64,000 nt of DNA from positions 10,968,349 to 11,032,348 of the forward strand of contig CAIIXF020000010.1 of assembly GCA_903813345.2 (NCBI GenBank), in the 5' to 3' direction. The position numbers were made by a program, and so were the translations under genes. Position 1 is the first letter of the stretch, and every line of letters starts with the position of its first letter. The DNA comes from Owenia fusiformis. Lineage: Eukaryota; Annelida; Polychaeta; Sabellida; Oweniidae. The notes under the pieces are model-generated. The model saw only the letters and a program-made list of their open reading frames with translations. It was not told the origin of the DNA and did no database searches. Of the stretch, positions 1 to 13,673 are shown piece after piece.

Positions 1-1392
1 AAATGAGGATTTATAGACCTATAATTTCATGATAATAGACCAACACCATCTTTGACATGCAATATTTGTAAGAAGAAGTAAATTAGAGGATGTGACCAGG
101 AAATTATACAAGGTGGCTCACAACCACCTCAACTACCCATTGAGCTAAAAATTAAATGGATAAAAATGTATGCTTCTGATAATATTCTTCTATTGTTTTA
201 GCAAAATGGGAAAACAGATATATTAAAACTGGGGCATAATTTAAAATATATTGAAAAGTCAAGTGAGCAAAAATCTACAAATCTATAAACAAAAAAATTA
301 AAAATATAATCTGTATTCACATTTCAGTATTTAACATTATAATTGATACTTGAAACTGTGCCAGTCTTCGTGCCACTTTTAAGAAGCAAGAAGTGCATTA
401 TAAAGAGTATGAGCAATCCAGGTAATGTATAATTATGGATCAAATAAATAATAAACGAATAAAGTTTCTCTATTGATTTTTATTTCACCATGGAAACACT
501 TCATTTGAGTGAACAAATACTGACACTACATCTTTTTATGACATGTATTTCCCAGATCCGGGGGCAGAGAGGTATAGAAGGCTTACAGTAGCCTTCCTTA
601 AGACTAAGATATAGTTTTCAAGACTCTGCAGAGCCATACGTATCAAAATTTCATTTGACAAAATTAAATAAGACTTATATTAGACGTCTTTAGAATTTAT
701 TTGTATTTACATAGTAGTCTGTCGGCCCTCTCTTTTTCTGCCATTATTAAAGATAATTTACTTTCTTATTTAGTGCTAAACCACTAGTTTAACTGAATGA
801 CAATCCTGCTGTGAGAATTTTTATTTAGTCAAAAAATGACAGTTGTCTAAAATTATGAAGATTCATATTTCAATAGTTTTAGGCCAGAAGGGGTTCCTTT
901 TGTAGCTCTCACACCAACCTTACCATGTAACGCTGCATGATAAGACACGAGCATTATGCTTCAATATATTGATACATGTATGGAGCAAATTGACATACTG
1001 AGAATGACAGATGGCACATTGTTGTCATTGCATGACTGTTAAGAATTCTTCTTTCCTGAGGTTTAAATGAGGGCTGAAACAAATAGTAAATTCTCATACC
1101 AAGCTAATTCCTGTACCGCCCAAATATTTGCAAGTAAACTTGATGTTAAAAATAAGTTGTTATGATTTTTTTGAATATGCCAAGTTTTAACCAATTTGAA
1201 AAAAATCGATTGCAAACATTGTTTCCTCCAACCTATGACATCAAGCATCTAGCCTACATAATATAGGCTCTTCAATCTAGCAAAAGAGGACAGAGTTTAC
1301 TAGAAAGGTATATTTTATCATTTTTGCAGAGTTGATACAATAGGAGCAGATACTATGGTAAGTGTGGTAATTCAAAACCACTAAATAATCAA

Positions 1393-1393
<1 letters not shown>
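1..1393. other. Non-coding, nothing recognised
   Basis: AT-rich sequence without a convincing exon. The longest open frame (61 codons, minus strand, 1063-1248) has no recognisable motif and looks like chance. Confidence 0.5.

Positions 1394-1424
<31 letters not shown>
1394..1424. repeat. (CA)n microsatellite
   Basis: About 15 uninterrupted CA dinucleotides. A simple sequence repeat, probably variable in length between individuals. Confidence 0.95.
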
Positions 1425-1426
<2 letters not shown>

Positions 1427-1613
1427 AAAGATCCTAAATGTGATCAACTTGTTACAACCTAAGGCAGCTTAAATGAGTACCTGTAGCAAGTAAAATCATG
1501 TCTTGTCTTCAACCTTTAGTGATTAATTGGGAGGTGAATGTAATAAAATGTTGACCCTACATTTCTCATCTTCCGCACTATTCGTGGTATATCCTTCGTA
1601 TAGCATATGTATG

Positions 1614-1719
1614 TACAGTGAAACCTGTATATCCAAACATCTCTCTAATCCAAACACCTCTAATCTGAACACTTTTGGCCAGTCCAAGAGGTGTTTGGAT
1701 TAGACAGGTTTTATTGTAT
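1614..1719. mobile_element. MITE, TACAGTGAAACCTGT family
   Basis: A 106-bp element whose left end reads TACAGTGAAACCTGT and whose right end reads ACAGGTTTTATTGTA, so the ends are imperfect inverted repeats. Both ends carry TA, as expected for TA-targeting (Tc1/mariner-type) non-autonomous elements. The interior repeats phrases like CTAATCCAAACACCTCT. Relatives lie near 2362, 2651, 5690, 22082 and 22393. Confidence 0.7.
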
Positions 1720-2361
1720 GTATTTAAACTTCAGTTATTTATATTGTTGTGTACCAGGTATCTATTGATTTAGACCCCTAGTTAACCCCGACAGTAATTT
1801 GAATTAAATGTAACTTAATCTTAATTACAGGTATTAAATAATTTAATATTGAAAGGTAATATTTTCAGGTATTCTCGGACTTTAAGGTATTACTTCAGGA
1901 GTTGTCAGGCATTGACCAGCTCCAATACCATTTAAGGGATGTATTAAATATCTCCCATTCCCATTTAGGGGATGTAGAATATGGCACTTTAAAGCTGGCT
2001 AGCCTAAAGGGGCAGGATCACATAGCATTAAGGGCCAAATATCATTTAATTATTAGAGGTCTGATGGGGGGGTGGGGGGTATTAAGGGTAATTTAGGGGT
2101 ATTTGGGTCACAATACCTTTCAGGGGTAGATGGGGAACACTTATGAATTAAGGGTTTCCTTACTGACAAAGCTTCAGCATATAGCATACTCACATTGCTG
2201 CGCATACTGCTTTAGGATTTTTTCTACAATATACTGGAGAACACTGGGGAAGACAATATGCAGGTAGTCCTTGGTCGGACAGCTGGTTTGATGCTGAAAA
2301 CACAGGAAAAGTTCATAAATAATGATGATTTGAAATCTATACAATATTATACTCTTAGCAA

Positions 2362-2507
2362 TACAGAAACCTGTCTCAGTGGAACACCTATGGAACCTCT
2401 AAAATGTGCTCCACTTATAGAGGTTCATTTAACATTAGTCACTTGGTCTTGGGACTCTGAAATGTGTTCCACTTCTAGAGGTGTTCCACTTTCCAGGTTT
2501 AACTGTA
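2362..2507. mobile_element. MITE, ACAGTGAAACCTGT family
   Basis: Left end ACAGAAACCTGTCTCAGTGG and right end CCAGGTTTAACTGTA are imperfect inverted repeats. The interior carries several GTGGAACACCT and AGAGGTGTTCCAC phrases that pair with each other. Same family as the element at 1614. Confidence 0.65.
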
Positions 2508-2650
2508 TAGGAGTAGCAATATAATATATACCTAGTAGCAATACACATCAGCTCTAGCAACATTTATGTACCTTGTAGCAATTTTAAGAATTAGAGTGAC
2601 CACTGTACCTGGAAGATCCCAATTAAGCTCTTTAAGTCCATGATAATATA

Positions 2651-2854
2651 TAGATTGAAACATGTAAAGTGGAACACCTCTCTTAGTTGAACAATTTTTA
2701 TCAGAGTCCCAAGGCTAACTGACTTAATTTTAAACAATTGAGCATTTGCAAAAGCTCACCATGTGAGCTAATGAACCTCTATAAGTGGAATATCTCCCAA
2801 GTGGAACACTTTTAGAGGTACCAAGAGTGTGCCACTTAGACAGGTTTTACTGTA
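2651..2854. mobile_element. MITE, ACAGTGAAACCTGT family (longer copy)
   Basis: Right end AGACAGGTTTTACTGTA is typical of the family; the left end is degenerate. The interior repeats GTGGAACAC phrases and shares the sequence around TCAGAGTCCCAAGG with the neighbouring element at 2362, there in inverted orientation. Confidence 0.55.
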
Positions 2855-5689
2855 CACTGTAAATGTACTTATTGATGGCAACATACAAAAAACTAGGCTA
2901 TGTACCAAGTGTCCACCTATCAACAAAATGAGATGTTATAGTACTGAACATTATACTCTTTGGTATTTTTCATTCACAGAATTCCTGCCTTCAAATTAGG
3001 TGGTACACACAAATAATAAATCATAAGCAATGTCACATAAACTCGACCAAACTTCACTTTGAATAATTAACATGTCAAACTTTTGACCACCAGTTCACCG
3101 CCCCTTTCTACGATGTTGATATTACATTTGTTCCTTTCTGAATTATTTTATTAAATACATCAAATGGTTGATTAAAGCACTTCCTCGGTTTAAGTTCTAT
3201 TTCTTTCAATATTAATATTCCTTATATTTCAGGTATTTTTGTTTTATTTTCCTTGAAAAACAATAATCACAAGCAGTTAAAAGGATGTTTACATATTCCT
3301 TTAACAAGACAAGGATGTATTGTATTATAGACTACTACACAGCATTTGACTCCCTTGTAAATTCATCATAAAAATAATATGTACTTTTAATTCAAATCAA
3401 CAATAAAAACTCATAATACTATATCATAATCACCAAATGATTAATAGTCCTGATTTTTTTAGGAAAACATTTTGCCATTTATCTTGAAACAGAAAGATAT
3501 TACAAACTTAAGAAAAGAGAAGCAGTTGTCAAGGTATGAAAATCCACACCTCTGACATGTAGAGAAATAGGTTTCCTCATGGACAATTCTCTTTGAATGA
3601 AAATAAAAATTGACATTACACTCAGTACATAGTAAATTACAAGTACTCTTGACTACTGGTGGGGTAGCACTAAAAGCCAAATATTTCCGAACAATTATCT
3701 TTCATATTGTATCCTTCTAAGGTGTTCATATTAATTAATTTGGTAAATTTTGATCTCATAAAAAGACACTGGAATTTTTCACAATTTGAATTAGTATTAG
3801 GCTTTCTATTAAATTAAATAACAAGTGAAAATACTGATTCAACATTAATCTATAAGGAAAGTACAAAGTTAAGGTAGTTGGTCATGACTACAGTACTTTC
3901 TGGCACATCATTATTATACAGATCCTAGAAGTTGTTTATCACCACTTATCATACCAAACCATAATATACAATTTAACATAATAACCATCAAGATGATTTC
4001 CCATTTCACATGTTACAATCCGGAAGTCATACCATTCCAAACTGGAATGTCTGACTAATGAGACATAAAGACGCTATTGTTAGAAACTAGTGTTGACTCC
4101 TGATTTGGATAAATTTTCATTGTAATATTTCAGAAGTGTCTCTGGTTGATTAGTCAGACATTGTCAAGGACCAAATATGTTTCCAGTATGTTACTGGTAA
4201 GTTAATTGGATCAGTCGAACAATATAGCAATAATGCAACCACCTGAATCTATTTCCCTTATAGTCATTTTAAGATACCTACCCTCGTAAACAATTTAAAA
4301 TGTCTACAACCATTACTGGTTAGCTATCCCAAGTGTACTAAGAAAACAAGATGCTGAACTTAGTCGATAGTTAGAAAATATGCTTACAACAATTAATTTC
4401 CCCAGTTTATATACCTACAATAATGCATTTCCGCCTGGATTATATGCTTACAACATGTGAGTGATTTCCATTGTTGATACAGATGTGTTGGAATCTATAT
4501 TTTGATATGTGAGACAAACACTGATCTTTGGGCAGATTTACATTCACATGGCAAAAAACATGTACTGGATATAATTACTTCTGTTCGATTTGTCTGGGTT
4601 TCTCTTATTTAATATTAATTCAATATTCCCGCATTTTTTCTTATAAGCAGTACAGGGGTGGAAAGTTATCATTTTAACTTTTGCTTTCTTGACTGGAAAT
4701 ACATGTACCGATAATATTTAAAAATGTCACGATGTAACAGTCAATTGATGTTTGATTTGGACAAAGGGAGTTAAATAACATAAATATAAAACTGCAATCT
4801 AAATTTGATTTTACAATTTTCAATTTTGAGTTTCAACTTGGTAGATATTATAACTAACTGTTATAATACTAATCTAATTTGATAATAACAGATTATCTCA
4901 TTGATAAGATTATTTGAGAAGATTACAACAAATAAAGATAACTGGAAATATCAAAATATCTGTGAATCAAATCAGGAAATAGCAAGTCTCTGTGTTAAAT
5001 CTTCAAATATTATTCTAATGGTTAAAACTCTAAAATTTAAGAATTGAAAAATGTAGGGTGTGAAATAACCACCATCGTACATAATTTCTCTCAGACTGGT
5101 ATCTATAATCAAAAACAGAAGAATTTATGTATAAAGAATGAAACAGTGTTCGGAATATCACATGGTTTTCAAATATATATGTCATTTGTGGTTAATACTG
5201 AAAATTCATAGCTATTATGAATACAGTGAAACATGTTCGCAGTAAACATATTGAACACAAATTGCTTTTGATTGTATTAGAATGTTAGGCAGTAGAACTG
5301 TAATACATGTAAAGCAAAATATGAAAATACAGAGGTTTTGAAACACATGTTTTGGAAATGAAACTCAGTTTTTATAATATTTTTAAAATTCAAAAAATCA
5401 CTTTTTTATTTAGGGGCAAATTACTTGTAAATTACAAAAGATTATTGAAACGTAAATGTGGCATTTTGTTATACCTTTTCCAAAATAAATGTTTTAAGTT
5501 GTATTTAGTCACCACTGAGATCTCCCTGTTACATTTCACTGATTTTTGTAAGTAACTTTATCAGCCAATAATGAACACACAGAATCTCTAATGGTTAACA
5601 TAATCAGAATATAAACCAAAATGAGAGAAAAGTATATACTCATTAAAAAGTGATCTGTGAAAAGAGATATGTGCTATAAGAGAGAGCGA
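2855..5689. other. Non-coding, nothing recognised
   Basis: AT-rich sequence. A 73-codon minus-strand frame at 3459-3680 has two CxxC pairs but no convincing splice sites or family match, so it is not called as a gene. Confidence 0.45.
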
Positions 5690-5826
5690 GGACCTTACTA
5701 TTAAAGAGAAGTGTTCACTCTGAGGATTGAGGTGTTCACTCTTATTAGAGAGGTGTTCACTTTAATTAGAGAGAAGTATTCACTCTAATTAGGGAGAGGT
5801 GTTTGGAGTAGAAATCTGTAACCTAA
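5690..5826. repeat. Degenerate tandem GTGTTCACTCT repeat
   Basis: About five copies of a roughly 27-bp unit containing AGAGGTGTTCACTCTAATT. The unit resembles the interior of the ACAGTGAAACCTGT MITE family, so this is probably an internally expanded remnant of one of those elements. Confidence 0.6.
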
Positions 5827-5829
5827 GGT

Positions 5830-8800
5830 GTTCACATTCACAATGACACATTTTGCTGTACTGCATATATAACAACTTGTATGTTTAGATTAGACTAGTA
5901 GCTCTTAACACTGAAGTTGGTAAACATTTATTTGAGACCAGAGTTGAAATAAGTGAGATTTTTAACTGAAATCTTAGACAGTTTGCCCTCACTTTCTTGT
6001 TGACAGACCCCTTCATGTATTTACACAATTTATTCACCCCAGACAAAAGAAAAATTACACAGAGGTATCCATTTTAAATAAACAATCTGGGGATCTCGAT
6101 GATATTGTAAAATACCTTTTCACACCAGGAAGGAAGATTATCATGTCTAATCGTCCTTTTTTGGTCATCCCCGATCCCTCAAAAATGCATCCCATAATTT
6201 TGGAAACTGACAGTCGTTAAAAATAGAAACCCAAATTCATTAGGGTCGGGAGTAAATATACTCAATAAATATGGTCATGTATTTTCTTCGCAGTTAATTC
6301 TTGTACAAACAACAATAATTTAGTTCATTATTCTACCAAAATATTCCATTCATTCTGAAGTGTCTAGAGGTATTAGGCATTGGTTTTCAAGTTTAAGTCT
6401 GGAGGAATTTTGATTCCCGATTCAACACACTTAAAAGTAGCGTATAAAATAAAACTGTTTCTAATCCTCTGGGATGTATGTGTTAAAGTACGAACTCAAA
6501 GACAGTTAAATTTAACTCTGAGACATTTTATTATTTTGTTAAAATGTCTAAATGACTGTTACCTTTGTGCCTTATTGACATGCCATTAACACTTTTTGTT
6601 CACTTAGATACTAAAAAGATAACTGTTGAATTTCAACTTTCAACAAAGTGCCAACATTTAGTTTTTGTATATTTTTGCATTATTGGCCTAATGTTAAGCA
6701 ATGATGCTGTATCACCCCAGGTATAATATATGTTTCATACTGACATTCAGGTGGTCATTGCATATTGATAATATATTTTCTTCATGACAGCTGCATAGTA
6801 TACATATCCCAAAAACAAATTATTTTCAGTTAAGTTTCCTTGAACTGTACCAATATTACATAAATAAATAAATAAAATAACTCAATTAGCTAACTTTTAA
6901 TTAAGGTGTGCCAAGTATTAATGTTAAAATACTGAAAATGTGTAAACAGATCCCAAAGTCATCACACCCCGCCCACCTTAATTACAATCTTGGTTCATGA
7001 TATATTCTGAGTACAGTCTAGTGCAGAGATTCAAAAAATGCTTCAATTGAGGAGACTGGTTTCATTCAGTTATATAGTCTAGTTACCTTAAGTAGACAAG
7101 TTTTCTTGGTGATATGTGCTGAGTGTGTAATACCAGAACCATGCTGACATTTTTTATCGGAAAACACCTCATTGACTTTCCAGTTAAATACAGACATAAT
7201 CCCTTCAACGTCACAGTATGACCCCAGCTTGACATCATATAAAAACTATTTATCCTATTTCACTCTCATCACTCCATCTCATATCCCGTTCAGTACACTG
7301 TTATTTTTGTAATTTTCTCAGTTTGCTTCTTGAGCATCAATGTACATCATAATACGTAACTGCACAGTGGTTGAAAACCTCGACAAAAATATGCATAAAT
7401 GAAGCTTATTCAACCATTTAATCGCATTTTTACAATTATTAATATTTTTGATGACTGTAAACTTTTTAGTATAAGTTTTCATTGGCTTTGTTTTATAATA
7501 CGCTAAACAAACAGAGTATACTATTCTATAAATGATGATTTTCTACTAATAACAACAAGAAATGAACCCAGTGACCTTCAAATACACCTCTTGCATGTTT
7601 TATTTCATTGGAGGATAGCTCGCATCAATAGGAAAAAGATTGAGTATATATGATCAAAATAGACATTTTGATTATGTTTGGTTAAGTTATGTCAATAGAA
7701 TTCCCAAAATTGAAAGGTTATCTTTGATATGTTGCTTATGTTGATAAAATATAATGATGAAAGTATCACTTGCCAAATATAAATCAGCAAGAGGTACGGT
7801 TATATTCGGAATCTGAATGACACATATTTTAATGCCTCAGAAGCATTGACAATTTATTAAAACTGTTTAACTGTTTCTAGTCAACATTTTCTAACTGTTT
7901 CTAATGTCATTTTCATAGTTTAACAGAAATTAAAATCCCCTCTTTTCAGTAAACTGTCCTGCAGGATGGGAATCTAGAATAGATTTATATCAAGTGGTAA
8001 ATATGAAATTCAAAAAAAAAACTCATTTCAAACCTAATGCCCCAGTCAATTTTAATCTTCAACTGTACAGTGGCCAAAGCTTCCAAAAATTGAGAGAAAT
8101 ATGCAATATAAAATGTAGGGATAAGCAGTACAAAGCAGATTTTCTATATCAATTTTTTAGCTATGCAAATGTGACTGAGGCTTTAGGAATCCAAAATGGG
8201 TGGTAAGAGCACTGGATCAACTTTCTATTGCAATTAACACCTCTTTTGGTTGGCTGGTCAGGTGAAATGAATTTTGCATACAATTAAACATTCAAACATC
8301 TTCATCTTGCAATAGCACTTTTTATGCCAAATAATACACTAAAATATATGTAACACTAAAATTAATTTGCTCTTTAACAGCTATAAATTGTGTTGGCCAT
8401 TATGATCCATATCATGCTGATGGGTATTTTTACTTTTAGGAAAATTCTTAAGATTTTTGGTAGATAATCTCCCACTTGAGTAGGTTTATTAATCCCGGTT
8501 AGGGGCTGGATTACCATTATTTTTATTTTCAACAAAAGCTAAAGAACTGCTGGTTTATTGGGGTCACACCTGAGTTAAACCGCTAAGTTAAAGTCAAAGA
8601 GTACTTTAGAAGTTAGCCGATCTTATTGTATATTTTTCAATGATGCCCTCTGGCACAAACATAAATTACATAATTCTATGGATATTGTATATTATACCAA
8701 AACTGAGATTTAGCGATCTTATTTATATTTCTAATTGTGGCATATCATTTCTATTTCCAGTAAAAAGGGATTATTTATTCATCAATTATGAATCTTTTTA

Positions 8801-9920
8801 ACATTTACATCGTCTTGTCTATTGGTATTTCATTTAATTCTGAATATAGTGGTTTTCAGATTTTTTAAAAAGAGCAACTTTTTTCAAGCACATGATTCTT
8901 TTTTTATGCCATTGTAGTGTCTTTGTGTTGCATGTTTTTATCTTTTTTATTCAAATAATAATAATTCTTCATCTTTCCTTTGAAGCTGGGTCTTGGTCTA
9001 AATTTTGAACACTGAACTACTTAGGAAAAGAATTTGACATATTAGGTCTACGACTTATAATTAATTTTAATATGACTTATACTTTCTTTCAAATAAAGAA
9101 ACATAAACATTCTTAATTTCTATGTGCGTTTTAATATGGTTAGGTGATTTATCTACAATTTATCATGAATTACATTTGAGTAGTTATCAAGTTAAGATGG
9201 ACTACTGCGATGTAGTAATTGTGCATATTTGCGAATGTTTATAAAAATGGTTAATTCCATCTTCGCAGACTTCTATTGAGTCATGTTTTTGCATGTTTAT
9301 TTCTATTTTCTACAGAACAGAGAACATTGGTATGCAGATTTTATGAGATCTTCTTTATCTTAGACATGTCAGAAAAAGATTTATTTGTAAATCTTCACTG
9401 ATCCTTCAACTGGCATTTATATTTCAGATTGCGTCTATCTGTGATCTACAATGTAGTGCTAACTAAATTAGTGTTTACTTTATTTATATCAGAAAAGATG
9501 TTCTTATTTTACAAAATATGACATTTTATAAATTATTTAAGCCTGTATAATATTGGCATGTTCTAATTTATTCAATTCACAGCCAGAGCTCAAAGTTATG
9601 GTGTAATTATGGACTAATTAGTAAATCAATCAATCACAGTTACATGAAAGAATTTATAATTTATGATGAACATGTCCAACTAATTAAACATCCTTACTCA
9701 TCTTGAAGAATTTAGACAATATAAAATTTTGAGATGAAGAGTAACTTATTTAAATTGTCATATTTTCAAGTCGTCTAGCTGCTACTTCAGGTAATTAGTA
9801 TGACCTTATTAATGACATATTTCAAGGCCACTTTGTAAGATTAAAACATTGCTATATCTTGCTTTCTAAATCAAGTCTAAAAATTAAATATAAGTTTTGC
9901 CAATGCAAAAAGCACAATGC
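5830..9920. other. Non-coding, possible intron of the minus-strand IGFBP-domain gene
   Basis: AT-rich, with a short (AAATA)n run near 6860. The minus-strand gene at 9925-10306 must continue to lower coordinates, so this may be its intron, but I could not identify a downstream exon. The 70-codon plus-strand frame at 7994 matches no family I know. Confidence 0.4.
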
Positions 9921-9924
9921 CTAC

Positions 9925-10306
9925 CTTGTTGACAAATTCCTTCAGGTTTCCATTTTCTAGAGGTAGTCTCTTGTGTTGTCCTATAATCTTTTTGACGGTG
10001 AGATTTTCTGGGTTCACACTGAAGTCCTCTGTCACATTTTCCAAGGTAGTTCCACTCGCCCCCACACGTTTCACCCTCCACTTTGGCGCATACAGGACAA
10101 CAGTTGCATATTCCCCGGGTAATGCCTCCTTTACAGCGCAATTTGGATGGTCTTCGAGGGGTACAATGTATTTTCTCACAACTGGGACACTGCATATCGT
10201 TCCCGTCTGATTTTGCTCCCCCGTCCGATTTCCCCTGGGATAATTCCAAGAGCCATATTGTCAAAAATCCGCAAATTAAAATCGGTTTACAGTGAATCAA
10301 GTTCAT
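9925..10306 (-). CDS. IGFBP N-terminal-domain secreted protein, first coding exon (partial)
   Basis: This exon begins at an ATG (10306-10304) followed by a hydrophobic signal peptide of about 25 residues ending near LSQG. A short linker then leads to a cysteine-rich insulin-like growth factor binding protein N-terminal domain at about residues 38-127. The core CNCCPVCAKVEGETCGG corresponds to the family's GCGCCxxCAxxxGxxCGG motif, followed by GKCDRGLQCEP and GICQ. Such domains open IGFBPs, CRIM1, CCN proteins and single-domain SIBD proteins; spacing is closest to CRIM1 or SIBD in my judgement. The coding frame reaches a strong donor, CAAG|GTAGGC read on the minus strand, at 9925/9924, after which it would run into intron. 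No later exon was recognised, so the full product is unknown: either a small secreted binding protein or the start of a larger one. Confidence 0.8.
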
Positions 10307-10309
10307 GAT

Positions 10310-12870
10310 AATTGGTTAAACGGAGTTCTAAACTAGTGTTCCTTGAGATGTATTCTAAATTCCTTCATTTACAACTTTTCTTTACGAGTTAACGTCAATT
10401 TGTCAATCTTTTCAGGACACTAATTCTAATATCACGTTCTCCTCGCCAGTACTGTTGTTCCGTAAATGCATGTGCTACATTTAAATACTGCACATCGGCA
10501 ACTTTCAATTTACGCTATCCGGTTGGTCCATTCTGAAGGGGTGTGACATTTGACTGTCTCCCCTAAAACTAGTCTTTCACTCCCAAAGAAAGTCCATTTA
10601 ACACATATATAATACGTAGATACTTATAGATAAGAGTGAAACATTTTAAAGACTCTGTATATTCAAAGATATAGTATCAAAATAATACTACAGGTAGCTA
10701 AGTTACCTTTAATAAGGACTAGTCTACTTGTTTTACAGGTCAAAGTTCAACTGTTCACCTCCTCGATGATGAAAGGGGCGTGGGAATTATAATTAGATAG
10801 TCATAAAAATCTACTGATTGAGTTTGAATAATAAAAATTACATTTATTAATTAATTGCGATTTTCTATGGAGCAACTCAGTAGATGAAATTGCATCAGTG
10901 TGAATTTCTTCGGTGGAGACTAGTAATTCGGGGGATATATAATCGTGGTAGGCTATAAATGATAAATATTCGAAACACTTATTTTGAATATTTCAGGTAT
11001 AACTTTACTCGTCCCGATGACAGGAATATTTTTAGTTCCGGGATGATCACCTTTTTGACATTTTTTCATAACATTTTTTTATAGTATGGTTTTCTTATTT
11101 TAGCTAATATTCAATTTATAATTTTCAGACAATCAAATGTTGCCCTTTCTAATATTTTGATTTTGCGTATTTTAAAGATCAATCTATTCTACAATCTATC
11201 GAAACTCAAGAAGGGTATTAGATCTCATGTATTTTGGGTACTCTTATTAAGTCATAAACCATTCACTTATCAAAACATAAGTCATTAGAAACATGATTTG
11301 GCATCCCCATCTTCGCACGCTCGAAAACCCGTTGAGTGTTCTTGTCCGGGTTCTCGTCACACGGGTTTCATTTTAGCTCGCGGGACGCCCTATAGAATGA
11401 AAGTCCTTGCATTTAGAACCTGAGTCAGCCTTTTAATGTCCCTTGGGCCAGAGGGGGCATGACGATTATTCTTATGATCACTTGAACTACTGAATATCAT
11501 AGGAATGATATGAGCGAAAAATAATACGGATGGGAAATTGATTGAAAAAATGCGCTCCGTATCTTTATCTTCTCATTTATAGCAGAAGGGAATTTAAAAA
11601 GAAATGAACAACAATGATGCTAACAATATCAATCGTATTTCTGCCTTCCCGATTTAAAATGTATGATGGAAATGTAAGCCCGTTAGACGACATAAACGCA
11701 TAATTCATCAATAATATTGTGGCTTACCGCGCGCTACGTTAACAAATACAAGTTAAAAACTGTTCCTGGAATCGCGTTTTGGAAAATATCCTTGAAAAGA
11801 AATTATATCAGTCATAAAAAGATTCTTGAATTATGATTCTTTCCATTCCACAGACAATAAGGCGAATCAATCCACGGGAATCAGAGACATATAGTTTTAT
11901 CATGATATGTTTTATATGTCTCTGCGGGAATCAATCCCAGTATTATTTTGAGGAGAGGCCAAATCTCATTCTAGTCGTCTTTCTCATGCCCTATTTTTGT
12001 TTTATTTTAATTGCACATATATACGTTCGTTAATAAGATACCTATAAACTGAAGTTAATTGAGAAAATAATTTTGTTCTAAATATCACTATTAACCCAAC
12101 AAATGATACTTGGTTTGTTTCATTAGTATTACTTGGATGCCATCTATAGAAAAAGAATGAAGTCAACCATAGAGTGCCGCCATCTATTGGATAGAAATTT
12201 CTTTAAAAGTATGAATCTGAAATATATTTATTCTTATCCGCTTATAGGCCTAACATACAGCATGGCGAATCACTCAAAGTGACACTAACGTGTAGATGAC
12301 AGTGTGATGAAGCTTAGCATGGATAATTTTGCTGGATTTTTACACTGGTAGATGTAATTCATGGCATTTTTTTCATCCTACATTTAGGATCTAAATATGT
12401 ATATTTTGCCAATATTGTGACATTTGTCGGGCTTTTTTCTTGTCATGTTGATTTCAAATCAAAACAAAATTAATGCTTTAGTTACCGTTTGTGGAAATTA
12501 ATACATTTGTACCCAAACCGATGTAAAAATATAAATGAAAATGGAAATAGTAGAGTAATGTATTACCAACCACTGACTATCCAAGGTTTTATTCCTTTTT
12601 AGACAATCCAAATGTAACTTGGGTCTCAGCTTAGTCTTTATTGTATTGTATTGTATCCTTTATCACCACATTATTTCCATGTGAGTAATAATTACAATTT
12701 CTGATAAAAACATATTTACATCAAAAGATTGCGTTTTTATACATAGAGTAAATTGCCTTAAGCCTTTAAATCATATTAAAATCACCGGTTCTACTGCATG
12801 ATGTCTTTCACCGTAAATCATTATATTGCATTTGCCAGGATGAATCTTATATCTTCCATATGCATTTCAT
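10310..12870. other. Non-coding; upstream flank of the IGFBP-domain gene
   Basis: Contains the presumed promoter of the minus-strand gene and otherwise AT-rich sequence. A GC-richer patch near 11310-11400 has no reading frame that I recognise. I see no further gene. Confidence 0.45.
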
Positions 12871-13291
12871 ACTAAGGCCATAAGAAGTAGATTCTTTGTT
12901 TTGCGTCCCCTTGCTTGCACGATTTTGAGTAAATCAGAAAAAACAAACACATCTCGCTTTTCGTTCAATCAGAATCAGACAAAATGGCGGATAATTTAAT
13001 GTGCGTCAAAATTGACAGTTTTATAATTACTAAGGCATACATTGAGTATTTTCTTATTTTTTACCCTTGAATAATAGCTATGTTTAAATATATCGTATAA
13101 AATGTATAGATATGTATTTGTAATCACTGCAAATTGGTATGTCATCCCCTTTTATGCCCATAAAATGTATACATTTCTCAGCAAACAAGTTTGTGTTTTT
13201 TCTTGAGTTTGTGTTTGTTTTCCTTGTACCCTTGCATGATTTGGATTTTGCCAGGACGCAAAACAAAGAATCTACTTCTTATGGCCTAAGT
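12871..13291. mobile_element. Fold-back element with 38-bp inverted ends
   Basis: The left end ACTAAGGCCATAAGAAGTAG continues through ATTCTTTGTTTTGCGTCC, and the same sequence is found inverted at 13254-13291. The roughly 420-bp element has no transposase frame. The 102-codon plus frame at 13139-13447 crosses its right end and is not a gene. The element sits about 380 bp upstream of CFAP68. Confidence 0.8.
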
Positions 13292-13513
13292 AATATATTC
13301 ATAGATGTCGTACTTGTAGTTATAATTATAAAGATCCATCCCAAGCCTTTTGTATCAAAAAGAAAATGCGAGGCTTTCATGAATATTGCAATACATTATG
13401 CCATACCCGACCGCGCAATGCAAAGGAATTGCATGTCCCAGACTTGATGGCAATTGTCCCGGGGAATCCAAATCATACACAAAACGAAGTAGTATCGACC
13501 GATGTGACTACCT

Positions 13514-13564
13514 CACGTGACCTACAATAGCATACGTATCACGTGACCCTGTTTCTCTGGCGAC
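13514..13564 (+). promoter_or_regulatory. Candidate CFAP68 promoter: two CACGTGA E-boxes and an X-box-like site
   Basis: Two CACGTGA motifs lie at about 13514 and 13540. The 14-mer GTTTCTCTGGCGAC at 13551-13564 matches the RFX X-box pattern (GTTGCCATGGCAAC) at 10 of 14 positions, keeping both half-site outlines. It sits 110 bp before the start codon of an axonemal gene, where ciliary X-boxes usually lie. Function is inferred. Confidence 0.45.
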
Positions 13565-13673
13565 ATCACAACAATAATACCAGATTTATTTACTTTTCAG
13601 AGGAGGGACTGCACATTAATAACTATAATAAAGCTAATTTCTATTTAACAAGACACACAGGAGTTCTATAATT

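Noticed and set aside
3459-3680. 73-codon minus-strand frame with two CxxC pairs resembling a zinc ribbon
   Set aside because: The spacing matches no family I know and no splice sites in phase with the IGFBP-domain exon were found.
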